Assembly (NCBI GenBank): GCA_018287875.1
Contig: JAGVVL010000001.1
Coordinates: 372,001-436,000 of the forward strand
Direction: 5' to 3'
Source of the DNA: Nigrospora sphaerica
Lineage: Eukaryota > Ascomycota > Sordariomycetes > Amphisphaeriales > Apiosporaceae
DNA length: 64,000 nucleotides
The position numbers were made by a program, and so were the translations under genes. Below the pieces are notes generated by a model. It did not search any database. It was given only the letters and a program-made list of their open reading frames with translations, and was not told where the DNA came from. Shown one piece after another: positions 44,901-57,246 of the stretch (positions are counted from its first letter, which is position 1; every line of letters starts with the position of its first letter).

Positions 44901-47900
44901 GTCGACTCGTAGACCATCTCCTCAATGGTCGTCTCCGAAGCAAAGCTGGACGACTGGGTAGCCGACTGCATGATCTCGGTCGAGGTAGACTGCATAGTCT
45001 GCTGGATCTCCTTGTAGGTCGATGTATCAGTACGATTGATGCTGCGGTAGTACTGCGAGCACATCTTGAGCACCGACAGCGACACACTCGACAGGCCTAC
45101 TGTCTTCATCACCTTGGCCACCTCGGTGAGTAGATAGGCAGAAGTTTCTGTGATGCTGGTGTGGGTCTGGTTGTATTCTTCCCATACGCTGGTGAGAATA
45201 GCAGAAGCTTCTGAAGTTTTTTTCTGATGTTGCAGAAACGTGGAGTAGGCAAGAACCGTCTTCAGGTTTCTTTCTGCCCACAGGTCGGTGTGATGGGCGA
45301 GGCACTCGCGGCTGACATGCCGCCACAGGTCGATGTACGTGCGCTCGGCCAGATCCATCCGGCCCTCGGATCTGTATGTCTCAGCTCTCTGGATGACCAG
45401 ATCGAACTCGTACTTCTCATCGATCCTTTCGTCGTATTCCACGATGTCCAGGTGCAGAACGTCATGCTCGTCGACATTCTGGCCCTCTTTCCTGCCGCGA
45501 ATGGTGGTAGTAAGACGGCCATTGTTGTCGGTCTCCCCGCTTGATTCGGTTCCCGTAGAAGCTTGGATAGCTGTCAGTAGCTGCTGGATCTTTTGCTCTT
45601 CTTTTGTCGTCCGGTAGTGCTCAACCATTTGACGAAGGACGGCGACGACGTTTGTGGAGTTCTTGCCAAAGTGGGCCTTGCAGCATTCGACGAGAATGAG
45701 GAGAATCTGCTCACGCCTTGTCATGATCTCCGTCTTCAATGTCGTTACCCTCGTCTCGGTAAGCTCAATGAAGATGTTGGACAGCTGCATTGTGATCGTG
45801 TGGCTGGGACCAAGAAGCGTGTTGCTGCTTGTTGTCGCCTCGAAAAACAAGGCAATTGCTTCATTGACGAGGTTGGCCTGCCGACACACCGTTCCCAGGG
45901 AAATGATGGTTTGAAGCACCACCGTGTTCATCTGGGGGAAGACGCGGCGATAGATATTTGTAACCAAAGACTGGTGTATCATCAAAACAGGCCTCGACCG
46001 GGCCGCCCACAACCTATCCTGCAGGAGGAGCGCGCTGATTGTCGTGGGGAAATGCTTTGAGAATGTCTTGATAGCAGCAGCCTCGCCCTCGTTCGTATAG
46101 ATGGTGGTCTTTGTAAGGTGCAGCGGCCAGTAACGGACGGCAAAGTCCAAAAGGGGGTACCTGTGGATGTACTGGGTCGTGTCGTGGCTGTCCAGCGGGC
46201 TCAGGGATGGTTCGTGCTGGTCGGTGACCACGAGTCTGATGTATGCCAAAAGACGCGTGGCCAAGTTGGCATGGGGGTCCTTGACGTTGGTCACCAGCTT
46301 TCCTTTGACGTGCACATTCCAGATGGCGCTTCTGATTTGCCCGTGCCGCAGATACAGCAGTCCGTCCTTACGGAAGACGAGCGAGTTGACGGGCATGAGC
46401 GTGTGCATCACGTCAACACGCTTCACATCGCCAAGCGAGTTCTTGTCGGGCTGTACGGCTGACAGGGCCGCCAGCTCCTTGAGCGACAGTGGGCGCTCCG
46501 CGGTGGCAAGCCACATCAACATCAGTCGCGCATCATCAGTGACGCCGGGGGATTGTAAGCTGTGAAGAACAAAGTCGGTCATGGTTGGAGGGGATCCGAC
46601 TAGTTTATCGACTCCCGCATGGAGAGCATCAGTTTTGGTCTCATGGCGAAGCCGCTTCGAAGCCAGCTTGGCCCAGAGAAAAGAACCCTTCGCGGCCTCA
46701 GCAAGACGGACAGCTATTGATTCTTGGTCAAACTCGGACATGCTGGTGAATGCTGCGCAATTATCAAGGAGACCACGAACGACCGCCGCTAAGTCATCGA
46801 AGATCAATTCTTCGGTGACCTTGACGCTTGTGTGGGTTGGGTATGCTGGGGGCGTCTCGTGTCCGAGGGTGATGAGCCTCACGTTGGCGCCGTTGGTAGT
46901 CGCGTTGAGGAGTCGCTTGAACAAAGCCGCCTCCCCACAGGAAGTCTCATCAATGCCATCGATGACGATAACAAGCTCTCTAGCACCGGGTAGTGCGGCA
47001 GCCAAGGAGCGCTCCAGGGCATTCCAAAGGATGTTGTCATAGTCCTCCTGTGAAGTGCAGTGCAGGATTCGCTGGTGTGCATCAATCAAGATCTGCAGCA
47101 ACTGAATGTTACCAATGCGTTTCTCGAAAAGCTGACAAAGGATGGACTTGGCAACGGCACGAGCCGGAGTCTCAGCGGGAATTCGGCTGCTAATGGGAAC
47201 AAATATGCATTTGTAGTTGACGCCGCCGATGGGTCTTTGGAGGTAGTCCACGATGACCGAGGACACGACCGTCTTGCCAGACCCCGACTTGCCGCAGATG
47301 GACATGCTCTTCTGCTGGCTGCGTAGAAAGCGTGTCAAATAGGGGCCGACCCACAGACAGGTCAACTCCTCGCGGTCCTGAGCCAGCAGGGAGACGCCGA
47401 CGGCGACGTTGGCAAGGGCGCGGTCCTCGGGCGCGACCCAAGCCTTGATCGACTTGACGTCCGATACTGCTCCAAAGAACTCTGTCAGCATGATCCGTGC
47501 CTCCTCGGCAATTCGCAGGAAGGGGTGCTCACCCCTCTCGGCGTCCAAGTTCTCGGCCAGGAGCTGGTGTCTCCACATAGACTCGGCGATCTTCTCGCAC
47601 CTCTCCTGGAAGGTCTTGATTTGACCCGAGAAGTCGGTGTAGATATCGACCGAGACCGAAGCAGTGGAGGCGCCCCGAATCGCCTTGTGGAAGTAGGAGG
47701 CGACGCTAGCCACTAAAGTGACCAAGTCCGAGAGAGCCAGCACAAGCTGCTCCCGGATATCCTGTGAGACACTGAACAACTCGGTGCGCTCCAAAAGGTT
47801 CACCAGGGACATGGACATGGTGTAGAAGAAGCCGAAGGACACCATGAATGCCGGGGCATTGTCTTTCCCGAGCTAATAAGAGAAGTCGTCAACCGTCAGC

Positions 47901-48533
47901 AAGACTATCGCAGGTCAATTGATCGAGGAGACATACGTCGAGCAGAATGGCACAGTAACCATAAGCCAGCTGGGCTGCCAGGTAGCTATCACCAGCGAAT
48001 TCCTCGATGGCCAAGTCAAAAGAGTGAAGTCTCTCGACGAACAATTGCGTCCATGCCAGCACCTTGTCATAGCTGCTGCCCTCAGGGGGTAAATGACTCA
48101 TGCGCTGTGCGCCAATCCAGTCAATGATATTGTCATACGTCGTGCTGAGCAGTTTGGTGGCTGCACCCTGGCCCAGCTCATGGCTGCAACCTCTTTGTAA
48201 CGAGAAAACAACACTGGAGATGTTGGATGTGCTAGCAGGAGAGAACTTCCTCATGGAAAGTCGACTGGCCGACGCCTTCCTCGACACGGATTGGAAGTTT
48301 CCTGAGTTGAGTTCCTGTAAACTCGACACACGACGCGAGGATGCCTTGGGGCTGTTGGAACCCAGGTGGTTTATGGCGGGAGGAGGGGAGACGAGGGCGG
48401 GCGCCATGACTAAGGTGTGGTCTGCGTTTTCTGGACGTAGGAGGGATGGGAGAGAAGGGGTTGAGGGTTTGAAAGACCGGGAAATACGAATGGGGATCGC
48501 GGTGCTTCTATCTTGTACTGAGACCGAGGACAC
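41975..48533 (-). CDS. Very large STAND/NACHT-like NTPase with helical-repeat C-terminus
   Basis: Two exons, 48533..47937 and 47872..41975 (intron GTATGT...TTAG, 64 nt, phase 0), give 2164 residues. The N-terminal ~200 residues include a disordered Ser-rich start and a helical domain (DKVLAWTQLFVERLHSFDLA). The NTPase follows: Walker A ICGKSGSGKTVVSS near 393-400 and Walker B ELVIVIDGIDET near 500, then a winged-helix region (RPLSLKELAALSAV). The remaining ~1400 residues are alpha-helical and repeat-like, consistent with TPR-type solenoids (NLVNEAIALFFEATTSSN; RMDLAERTYIDLWRHVSREC; AALRMAEHIVYNCRRVHGTR followed by HPSTLEMSVFLAQLYTG). The acidic C-terminus ends KEEEV. STAND proteins switch between ADP-closed and ATP-open oligomeric states; in fungi many control non-self responses. 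The intact frame suggests it is functional. Confidence 0.88.
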
Positions 48534-51187
48534 TCGCGGTCTGGAGGGGGTGCTGTCATCAGTAGCTGGGTCCTTGGGTGAGCCTGTCTGGCTGCAGCTA
48601 CAGCTCAGGACCAGGCGACGAAGCCGAGCCAGTGTAGAAGTGATATGCGGAGGATCGGGGAACGCGACAGGTGGGGCACCAGATTGAGATTCGGTAAATA
48701 GAAAGCAGCAGATGCTTTTGCAAAAGAAGAGGGCTCATGAAAGGGTGTGTTGGAGCTCTGCCGAAGTGATATACAGTTGACTGGAAAAAGCATGGGAGCG
48801 CGGCGTCGTCTCTGGCACCACGCTGAGCTCGGGAACCAGCACTACGTTGCGTCTATTGAGAGTCGCTTATCGATGCCTCCGAAGGGTTCGAGAATGGGCG
48901 TTTACCTTTGCATGGATGTGCGCAGCGCATAGTCATTGGAATATGTGGCAGGTCTCCGAAGACCAGATGTGGCCATCCACGCGATGGCGTATGGCCAAGG
49001 GCGATCGTCAGGTAGAGTTTTCAGCTCGACAGGAGCCGGTGCAGGGAACTATCCGAGGCAGAAGGGGATGTGATTGACCTGGACGAGAGGAGTGTAGTGC
49101 CATGCGCGCGTCTCTGCATCCCATTCCCAGCATCCAGGGACGTTGGGTGGTTCAGCCAAAGTGAGACACGCCTCGTCACCTATCTCAGCTGCGCTGTCCG
49201 TAAGTTCCGTTGTTGGTACCCCACGGTGCAGATGAACCTGATAAGACGGGCAGTCATCACCCCCCGCTGCCAGGATGGGATGCCAAGGAGGTGGCGTACG
49301 CTGCAAGATGCCAGATGCGATATAATCGCGCAGTGAGAAGCAAGCTGGACGGGGCTCCTTGATGCCTGAGTCGTCGCCGAGTATCAGCGATGAAACGACG
49401 AGGCAGCAGACAATCCCCCATGTCGGCCTCCCTCAGCTACGGTGGTTTTGGTGGCGCTCGGGGGTCGCGAGCGCGGTGCTGGAGGGGTCTGGCCTAGCCA
49501 TGCCGTCCCATTCGTTCACGGCCGGGACAATAGCGTAGGTGGGCATTAGCATAGGATGCAGTCCCACCACCATTGCTTTCTCCTACTGCTTCCGGTTGCT
49601 TCATCATACGGCGCAGTTCTTCTTCGTTAGCTCCCTGCCGCTACGGGCCGCGACACGGGTTGTGGCCCCGTGGCTGGTTAAAAGCAATACGTGGGCAGCT
49701 GACCAGCATGGTAAGCGACGCTGCAGGACATTAGGTATCCCGGGAGGCCTGGCGCACTCGATGGCAGCGCCTGCGTGGCCCCTCATGAAGTATGCCAATG
49801 CCGGTTACCGGTAATAACTTTCGACGTCAGAAGTGTCGTGACGGCCATCGCGTCGGTAGCCTTGTCGCGGCCTATTGGCTGCTGTCGCGACCACGTAGAG
49901 CCCCAACGACTTCACGCAAGCCGGAGGCGGCAGGCCCGGCCCAGCTGCGTTGGAGCAATGGATCATCAGGCGACCTACCGCAAGGGTTCGCAGCACATGC
50001 ACCGCCCTGCAGGATTGGCTTGTCCGATTGGTTCTTCCCTGCTTCCACGGCCATAGACACGGCACCCACACGGTCGCAATTGGGTGTGGGCTTCTGTACG
50101 AACCACCAGGCTTTGGGGGTGCGATATAGAAAGCAAAGAGTTGAAGCACTGGGTGGAGAGGCTGACAAAGTCTTGGCCGTTTATCTTGACGAGAGGCAAA
50201 GAGGCAAATGGCAAGACAGTGGCGCTTGGGGGTTCGGCATCGAATGCGGACCTCGGATCCTGGGCACTTTGGTCGGGCACTCGGTAGGCGCGCCCAGCGC
50301 GCATTGAAAAGCATTTATCAAACCAGTCAGCGAGGTGGGGGTGTGAGAAAATGGCATTTCTGCCACGCGAAAAAGCATGGAACCTGCGAAGTACCTAAGT
50401 ATCTTGGAGATAAAGAGCAAGGGTGACGGAGTGTTTGGTCCCTGGAGTAGAGCAGCCCCAGCGTTCCTTCCCGGGGTCCGCCTGGGCACTGCACGACCAA
50501 CTACGGTACCTACATTAGCTATGTGATCCTGGCCGCCACAGAGCCGGAGGGCAAGCAGTCACGGCAGTAATTGGTCGGTGGATATAATGCGCAATAAATT
50601 GCCTGTGACCTAATAAGGCAAGTAAGCGAAGGACGTGAGCTGAGAAGGCAGTTCGTTGACCCGCTGGGGGTGTATCTCCGTGCAACCGCAATCCAAGACA
50701 GGTTACAAAATAAGGCCGACGCAGTCAACAAAAATTCGGCGAAAGGAATCGAATAACCAGTCAGGGGTTTCCTCCATTCGGCCTCACTAGTTTCTTCCCG
50801 AACCCTCCACACCCTACCCAATCTTCCCGCCCCCGTACCCTAAGCGGCCATAGAATAGCCGACACGTAAATGGAACCCGTAAATTTAGTCTTCTCATTCC
50901 ATGTGAGAACGTGAAGTTGTGCGCTTAGAAACTAGTGTGTGGCCTTTCTTTCCAACCCGCCACTTATGTGACTGATATGGTGTAGACTGGGGTGAAGGGG
51001 AAAGATGATGTATTCCGTCCGCCGGCCACGAAGTGGCTGTCAGGGCAGGAAACTATCTATGGTGCGATATCCCAACTAGGTAGGTGGGGTAGCAGGACCC
51101 CTCCTTGACAAGGATACCGCACCTTATTGCTGTTTACCTACCCCCGCCACGTATCAGTGACTCTGGCGATGGGCAACAATTCCTGCC
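48534..51187. other. Gene-poor region upstream of the STAND gene
   Basis: About 2.6 kb. The first few hundred bases should hold the STAND promoter and 5' UTR. Overlapping frames at 49.8-50.3 kb on both strands have no domain resemblance. No repeat or RNA recognised. Confidence 0.35.
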
Positions 51188-51373
51188 TTGGCATTGGTCC
51201 AACCGAGTGAGCTGGATGAAGCCTGGCTGTTGAACTGGTATACAATCGACGGGCCAAGGTATAACCTGTCGAACCAAGCGTGGCAAGCATTGCGAACACT
51301 GCCCAGCTGGGAGGCCGTATTCCGACAAGCCCTACATACCTTAAGACAGAGTAGCGCAGATGCACTTTATTAA
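51188..51373 (+). pseudogene. Possible coding relic
   Basis: A frame of about 60 codons contains a plausible protein segment (LDEAWLLNWYTIDGPRYNLS; WEAVFRQALHTLRQ). The composition differs from neighbouring frames. I cannot identify the family; a transposase or other repetitive gene fragment is possible. Confidence 0.25.
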
Positions 51374-52799
51374 TGAAAGAAGCTGAGAGTCATTATTTTC
51401 GGTTCCTTGAAGAAAGCCTCTCCTAGTCTCAGGGAATCCTGACTCTATACTTATACTGATACAGGCCACGTGATCGTCTTCTCTCTTCCAGCACTTTTCC
51501 AACACCCTTTTCAACCCGGCTTTGAGGTTATATAGTACTTCCATTTCTACGCTTGCAACCTTGCGCGCCCAACACGAGGCCCACAGGACAAGACAATTAG
51601 CTAAAGTTAATTAACTTAAGGTTAAGGCTGCAGGTTGTCCTAATAAAATGTGTCCTCATAATCGGACATAAGAAAAGCACCTGTATCAACTCTAAGGTAA
51701 TTACGACTAGGAAGCATTTTCTTCACTACTTCGTCGGAGTTCATAACGCATGAAGTAAGGCACTACCTTCCGGCTAATAACCGACGGTATACACAATGGA
51801 AGTCTCCTATTCTATTTCCAATTATTGCGTAGAAATCGGTGTTTTAAGTAGGTACGATCCACGGGCCACTGAAACGAGGTACTTGCAAAGTATTATACAG
51901 AGATTGAAAGAAATCAACCCATTTGAAAATTGAGAATTACCAATCCCTTCCTAGATACTCAGGTAATTTGACCATTACATTTCTGGCGTTACATTCACTC
52001 GATACACTCCTTGCGATGGAATGTACGCTGTTCTACTCATATAACGTCTTGAACAACGGCGCGATCTGCTTTACCAACCTAGACACAAGAAGTGGTTTAA
52101 GGCGGCAGTCAAGGCCTCTTCGTGGCGGTGACTCAAGAAGAAAAGGAAGGATCAGTTCAGCTTTACACAACAGAAAACGCGACAAAGACATTTGAAACGA
52201 AGATTGAACCGGAGATTTTAGGCTTTTTTGGAGAGTGGTAACGTTTTTTGGTCTCAACCTTCCATTGGTGTTGAACAGTCACTTCCCCTCCCAAAACATT
52301 TGGGACCAGAATGCACACTAGGCCGTGGAAGTGGAAACAGGGCAAGTGAAGTAGTCCTGTTACCCGAAAGCATCAAGTGCTCAAAAATTGTGGTACAACA
52401 GCGTGTTGCGTGAAGCGATATCGATCACCAAAATCGCGGGAATGGGTTGGCGAACCTGCTTTCACCCGTCCTTGGCCACGCCACCTTTTAAAGGTACGGA
52501 GTATTATGTGTCACATTCCTACTACACCACCATAAACAGGCCTTTCTCGTGGGTGTGCTGCAGTCCTAAGACGGCCATGTAATGTGCAAGGAAACGTTAT
52601 CATTCCCTACAAAGCCGCAACTTTTACAGGGTTACGCAGCAAAGTGCCTGTCAAGTGATAAAGCGAGGGCTCTAATAGGTTACACAAGTGACGGGCTGCC
52701 CCTTCATCCGGTTTTTGGAATCATTGGCAAAGGTCATCAGGTTCGGAAATGTCGACGTCGAATGCCTCTCGTGCGGCGGACCCGCGTTCAATCGCTCCC
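51374..52799. other. AT-richer gene-free DNA
   Basis: Lower GC than the flanking genes, with many TAA/TTA triplets (for example 51590-51800), consistent with eroded or RIP-mutated repeat sequence, but no recognisable element or terminal repeats. The 3' flank of the DUF1349 gene is at its right edge. Confidence 0.35.
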
Positions 52800-53525
52800 T
52801 CACTCGGCCCACACGACCTCAAACTCGACGAACTCGACGCGCAGCGGGTCCCGGGCCGCCTTGGCGGGCCGTGCGACGAGCGGGCTCACATCCAGCAACC
52901 ACTCGTCGGCGGCGTCGGCGGCGCCCTCGTCCTCGTCGGCGAAGAGCCAGCAGACCTTGCGCAGCGGGACGCGGCAGGGCGGCGCCGCCGCCGCCGCCCC
53001 CGGCAGCAGCCGGTACACCCAGGCGTTGCGGCCGCGGCCGTCGGCGCCGTCGCGCGTCACCTCGAGCGTGACGGGGGCGCCGTCGCCGTCGCCCGCCGCC
53101 GCCTCCAGCGGGTACAGCCCCCAGTCGGCGAAGCGGTCGCACGTAACCGTGCTCAGGTACGGCGCGCCCTCGAAGAACTCGACGCCCGTCTTGACCCAGC
53201 GCGGGGCCCGGGGTGTTGACGCCGAAGCCGCCGCCGCCGTCGGGTCTCGCCGCCGCGGCTGCAGCAGAAGTCCGCCCTGGTCGTAGGCCTCGGACCACGG
53301 CGCCCGGAAGCTGATGCGCGCCGAGAGGAACTTCTTCATGGGCCCCGAGCGCGTGTGCCATAGGGGAACTGTGGGACAGGTCAGCGAGGGTGTCGGATGA
53401 CGGGCATGTGAGAGGGTGGCGGCGGGATACGGACCGTTGCAGACATCATGGCCCGGCTTGCGCCAGATGTCAGTGCCCGGGGCGGCTTCGAGGACGAAGG
53501 GGGCTTCGGTCGTGTCGGTGGGCAT
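52800..53525 (-). CDS. DUF1349 / Ree1-like concanavalin A-fold protein
   Basis: Exons 53525..53435 and 53368..52800 give 219 residues. The intron (GTCCGT...CACAG) is 66 nt and stop-free in frame, so unspliced mRNA would also be translatable with 22 extra residues. The opening FVLEAAPGTDIWRKPG, then FLSARISFRAPWSEAYDQGG, RWVKTGVEFFEGAPYLSTVT and DRFADWGLYPL match the DUF1349 family (yeast Ree1, bacterial YesU). Ree1 affects enolase expression under galactose; the biochemical role is unclear. The sequence is rich in Ala, including a poly-Ala run (GAAAAAPPC). An in-frame ATG at 53570 would add 15 residues. No signal peptide. Confidence 0.8.
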   Translation of the reverse strand: MPTDTTEAPFVLEAAPGTDIWRKPGHDVCNGPYPAATLSHARHPTPSLTCPTVPLWHTRSGPMKKFLSARISFRAPWSEAYDQGGLLLQPRRRDPTAAAASASTPRAPRWVKTGVEFFEGAPYLSTVTCDRFADWGLYPLEAAAGDGDGAPVTLEVTRDGADGRGRNAWVYRLLPGAAAAAPPCRVPLRKVCWLFADEDEGAADAADEWLLDVSPLVARPAKAARDPLRVEFVEFEVVWAE

Positions 53526-54252
53526 ATTGGTAACTTTGTGCTTCAGTCCGGGTGAGGTTCTTTCTTGCAACTGCCTGAATTGGCTTCCTTCGAGGTTCTG
53601 GATCGATCAATCGCAACCTGGGCCCATCCCAACAGGCGACTTTATACTGATCACGCGCTTGCTTACACGTAGGCATCATCCGGTCAGCCCGCAGATTCCC
53701 GATATTCAGCCGGACTGCCGCTTGGCGACGCCGATCGGCGGGGTTTTGGGACATCCCACGGGCTGCAAGGAGCAATGCTTTGGTTACATTGTAAGATCCT
53801 GAGGCAGGTTGGAGCCTGGGATACAACCGGCTCAGGTCTCATCCGTCCATTTGAGCCGTTATATGGCGGACGGGTGGTATCGACGTCAACGCACATAAGC
53901 TCCCGACTAGAGAACCAACTGCGTAGGCCCAGCGCACAAGGCAGCGATCTCCCGCACTCTCGCCAGTAGCCGTGAACTCTCACCGGCGCCAGGCTCCCAA
54001 TGGTAGTCTGGCTGGTGAGGGCCGGAACTGCATGGGGTTCGAACTCCACTCGGGTCTGCCACCCTCCCAAAAGACACAGTATTATCACCACGCGATGTGC
54101 GATAGGTTAGGGATTCTCACCACCAACGTAGTGTTCCATGAATCAGTGACAAGAGTGTAGTGAGCCCGCTCTGCACCGGCCGCAATCGTTCGTCAATGCC
54201 CAGCGCAGTAGACTTTAACATCTCGGGTGTCGACTTGCATGTGTGTGATTTG
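53526..54252. other. Intergenic, no gene seen
   Basis: Upstream region of the DUF1349 gene and 3' flank of the tRNA-Cys. A GGTTCGAACTCC string near 54037 resembles a T-loop but has no stems. Confidence 0.4.
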
Positions 54253-54271
54253 AAAAAAAAAAAAAAAAAAA
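54253..54271. repeat. Homopolymer A19 (T19 on minus strand)
   Basis: A 19-base A run 47 nt beyond the tRNA-Cys 3' end on the transcribed strand. It would act as a back-up Pol III terminator, or mark an old poly-A tail. Confidence 0.7.
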
Positions 54272-54308
54272 TGAAAGGAAAAGAGGAAGGAGCAACCTCG
54301 AAAGTAGC

Positions 54309-54312
54309 AAAA
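54309..54312 (-). terminator. Pol III T-tract terminator of tRNA-Cys
   Basis: Four T residues on the minus strand six bases after the tRNA 3' end. Confidence 0.6.
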
Positions 54313-54317
54313 GATGA

Positions 54318-54390
54318 AGGAACGAACGCGATTTGAACGCGTGACCTTAGGATCTGCAATCCCACGCGCTAGCCGCTGCGCCACCGCTCC
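54318..54390 (-). tRNA. tRNA-Cys (anticodon GCA)
   Basis: A full cloverleaf on the minus strand. The acceptor GGAGCGG pairs with TCGTTCC (two G-U). The anticodon stem is TGGGA/TCCTA with loop TTGCAGA, giving GCA. The T arm is ACGCG-TTCAAAT-CGCGT, and position 73 is T, the identity base of Cys tRNAs. No intron. G at position 37 is unusual for an anticodon ending in A but occurs in some fungal Cys tRNAs. Confidence 0.9.
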
Positions 54391-57246
54391 TTGTTATTTG
54401 TTGAAAATTTGTTCTTTATAAAATTTTATGAAAGATTGTAGCTACATCCATCTCATTTTGGCATGTGGAGGCCCTGTCTCACGGAGAGTGGAGGACGACG
54501 GCCCGTCAGCTGTCACTGACCACAATTGAACCGTTCATAAGCTACACCCAATTCTCGGCCATGGCATAGCATACATTGGACGTTGCTTTAGGGGGCGGTT
54601 CGTTTTCTTCTTCTCTGCTACTACCCTTTCAGTTACTAGACTTGGAAGTCCAGTACTCGCTTGCGCCGAAGACGATCTTGTCAGAACCAATGGGACCACT
54701 GTTCCAAGACACCGAGATTCTTTCTGCAGCTGAGAAATGAATGTACACAAGCGAGCATAACACATTGCTTACTATGCGCTGTTGCTTCGCGACTAATGCA
54801 CCCGCACCCCATCCAATGCAGGACCAAAAAGGTATTTATATAGAGCCGTTCAATTTATAACCCCGGCATACCACATTGCGAATACGTAAAAGCCAACGAT
54901 ATGTCTGCACAGAGAAAGCGCTAGCGGCGCAATCCTGGCGGCATCGACACCGCACATCTCCATAACGTGGGGCCCCGAGCAGAGAAATATGTAGATATGC
55001 ACTACGCTGTGATCCGTTCCGATACACCTAGTCAGCGGAGACATCCGCCGTTGCGGCAGAAAGCTGGGCTCGACGGGACACGTACGTCTGACGACTCTGA
55101 CCTATGCGGCGCACAAAGTGCCCTAGGCGCGCCCCCGTACGACGGACGAGGGTCATGCGCTGTGGTGTCGCATTCTCGGGCGCCTCCGCGACGGCGCCCG
55201 ACTCCAATTCCGCGGCGCGTTCATGAGCGTCATGGACTCCCGGGCTCAGATATGATCGTGCCTCTGGCTCGGGGGGTTGTGTATCCGTCTTCTCCATCGC
55301 GAGGCAAATGCTGGGGAAGGGTGTCGCGGAAGTACGGGCAACTCCGGGTATTCTTGGGTGTCAGCGACCGGGATCAGATGAAGTCATGAAGTCCATGATT
55401 CTGCCAGCTAGGAATTTGGCATGTACAACTATATAGTATATTTCAAGTAGTACGGACAGCCCCTATCGGATAATGCGGCCCCCCCATCAGGCGATGTTTG
55501 AGGCTTATCCAGCTTCGCCCACTACCGCGAGGACAATTATGTGGGCCGTCCAAGATTAGCAGTGCTCTTAGTGACAGGCGCGGGCCGAATTCCCCAATGC
55601 GTCGGGTCCAACATGGTAAATATGGAGCGTTTCCGAAGTCCCCATTGCCTCGGAGTGGGAGGCCTCGGTTGGAACTTGGTTTCGGGGGGGACTTGACCGC
55701 ATATGTGGGCTCGCAGTGGAGCCGGGGTTGCGGTATCGACATGGTAGAGGGGTCTCTCAAATCGCATAACATAGAGAGCGATCATATGGTCTTCTTGTTC
55801 AAAGACTGATCGAGGACTGAACCCCCAGCTTTGCCAACCTCTACTTGCTTGTCTGAGCAGTCGCTAGCTGGCCCCGCCCGCAGTAACCCAATAGCCCCGA
55901 GAAACGTGAATTTAAGCTCGGGTAACCAGTACTTCATATTTTTCGGATGAGACTTCACTTAGCGCGAGGTATACATGTATTTGCATGTAATGATAGTGTT
56001 GCCGCAGGGACTCGGGAGCCTTTAAACGGATACACGGTCGGCTAGTTGGTCGACTTGGTTTTCAGCTAAATCTCACGTTTCCCGGGCCTGTTGGGATATG
56101 GGCATGCAGAGGACTGCCCAAGTCGATATCAGCTGCACTTCATTGATACTAGTGGTCTTGAGTCTTGGACATAATCCTATATGGTAACATATTTACTAAG
56201 ACGATCACTAACCCATCTATCAAACATTTCACTGTAACGGTCTTACTTGATCGTAGTGGAAGGCCGTGTTAGTGTCTGAGACTCTCCATATTTTGGCACT
56301 GTTGAACGACAACACCAAGCTGCCTGGCCGGCCAGCGAAAGGCGTAATACAGGTTTAAAACCCACTAAGGCCTTAGCTGGGATCTCTATGTGCACTGTGG
56401 TACGCGCTAATTGTGGACACCCTAGTAAGAGACTAGGCACTCAGAGTTGCATCAACTTATAGATGACTCTTTAATTCAACTCAATCCTTGTATAACTCTA
56501 TCCCTTATTAGTAACCGGAAATTTCGAGTGATATTTGGTGAAACTATTTGCAGGACATTGCTTGGTGAAGCTGAATAGAGCCCTTTAATACTGTTCCTCC
56601 TGTTATGCGTTTCTGTGTACTGTTCCAAGTAAGCGATACCTACTCCCACCTCGATATGGAATGGCATGCATAAGGGTTACCAGCATTAAGAGCAGGCTGG
56701 CGGCGTGTTCAGAGTCATGGTAATGAAACGCGAGGACTCTTGTTGTGTCTTCAACCAAGTGCCAGCTTGATACTAAAATGCGGGTCATGTTTCCCAAATC
56801 ACCCTGATCAGAAAGCACGCCAAGCTTGTTTGTGAATAGCTGCCGAATCGGGACGTCACAAATCCCTCCAGAAGAACGTCGTATATGTCTATCTCATTCA
56901 CTGGACTTCCAAATCTCAACTGCGGCGCGTTCCCATTCGATATACAGGGGCCCACATCCGTACGGAGGGTAGAGTGGGCGTTGGTGATGCAATGATGTAA
57001 GAATTGCGACACTACTTTCCCAACGCGACACAGCAACGCGGTTGGTGAGATCATACACATTGCCCACGGACGGATTGGTCCGGCCTTCCAAACAGGATGA
57101 TAGTCTTTGCAGGTCAAAGATATAAGAATGCAGCTCCTTAAAGAGCTCAGAGAATAGACGGTGGATTAGTGAAGGCACTGCTGGACGAGGAAACGGAACC
57201 CCAAAGTACACCGCGCCGCTTACCATACGCTAAGTAATAACACAAC
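54391..57246. other. 2.9-kb gene-poor region
   Basis: Moderate GC, no supported gene. Minus-strand frames at 55028..55297 and 56785..57226 have faint coding character but no recognisable domain. The last ~150 bases are the upstream region of the oxidoreductase gene. Confidence 0.35.

Noticed and set aside
54015..54060. GGTTCGAACTCC T-loop-like string
   Set aside because: Flanking bases do not pair into a T stem and no cloverleaf can be built.
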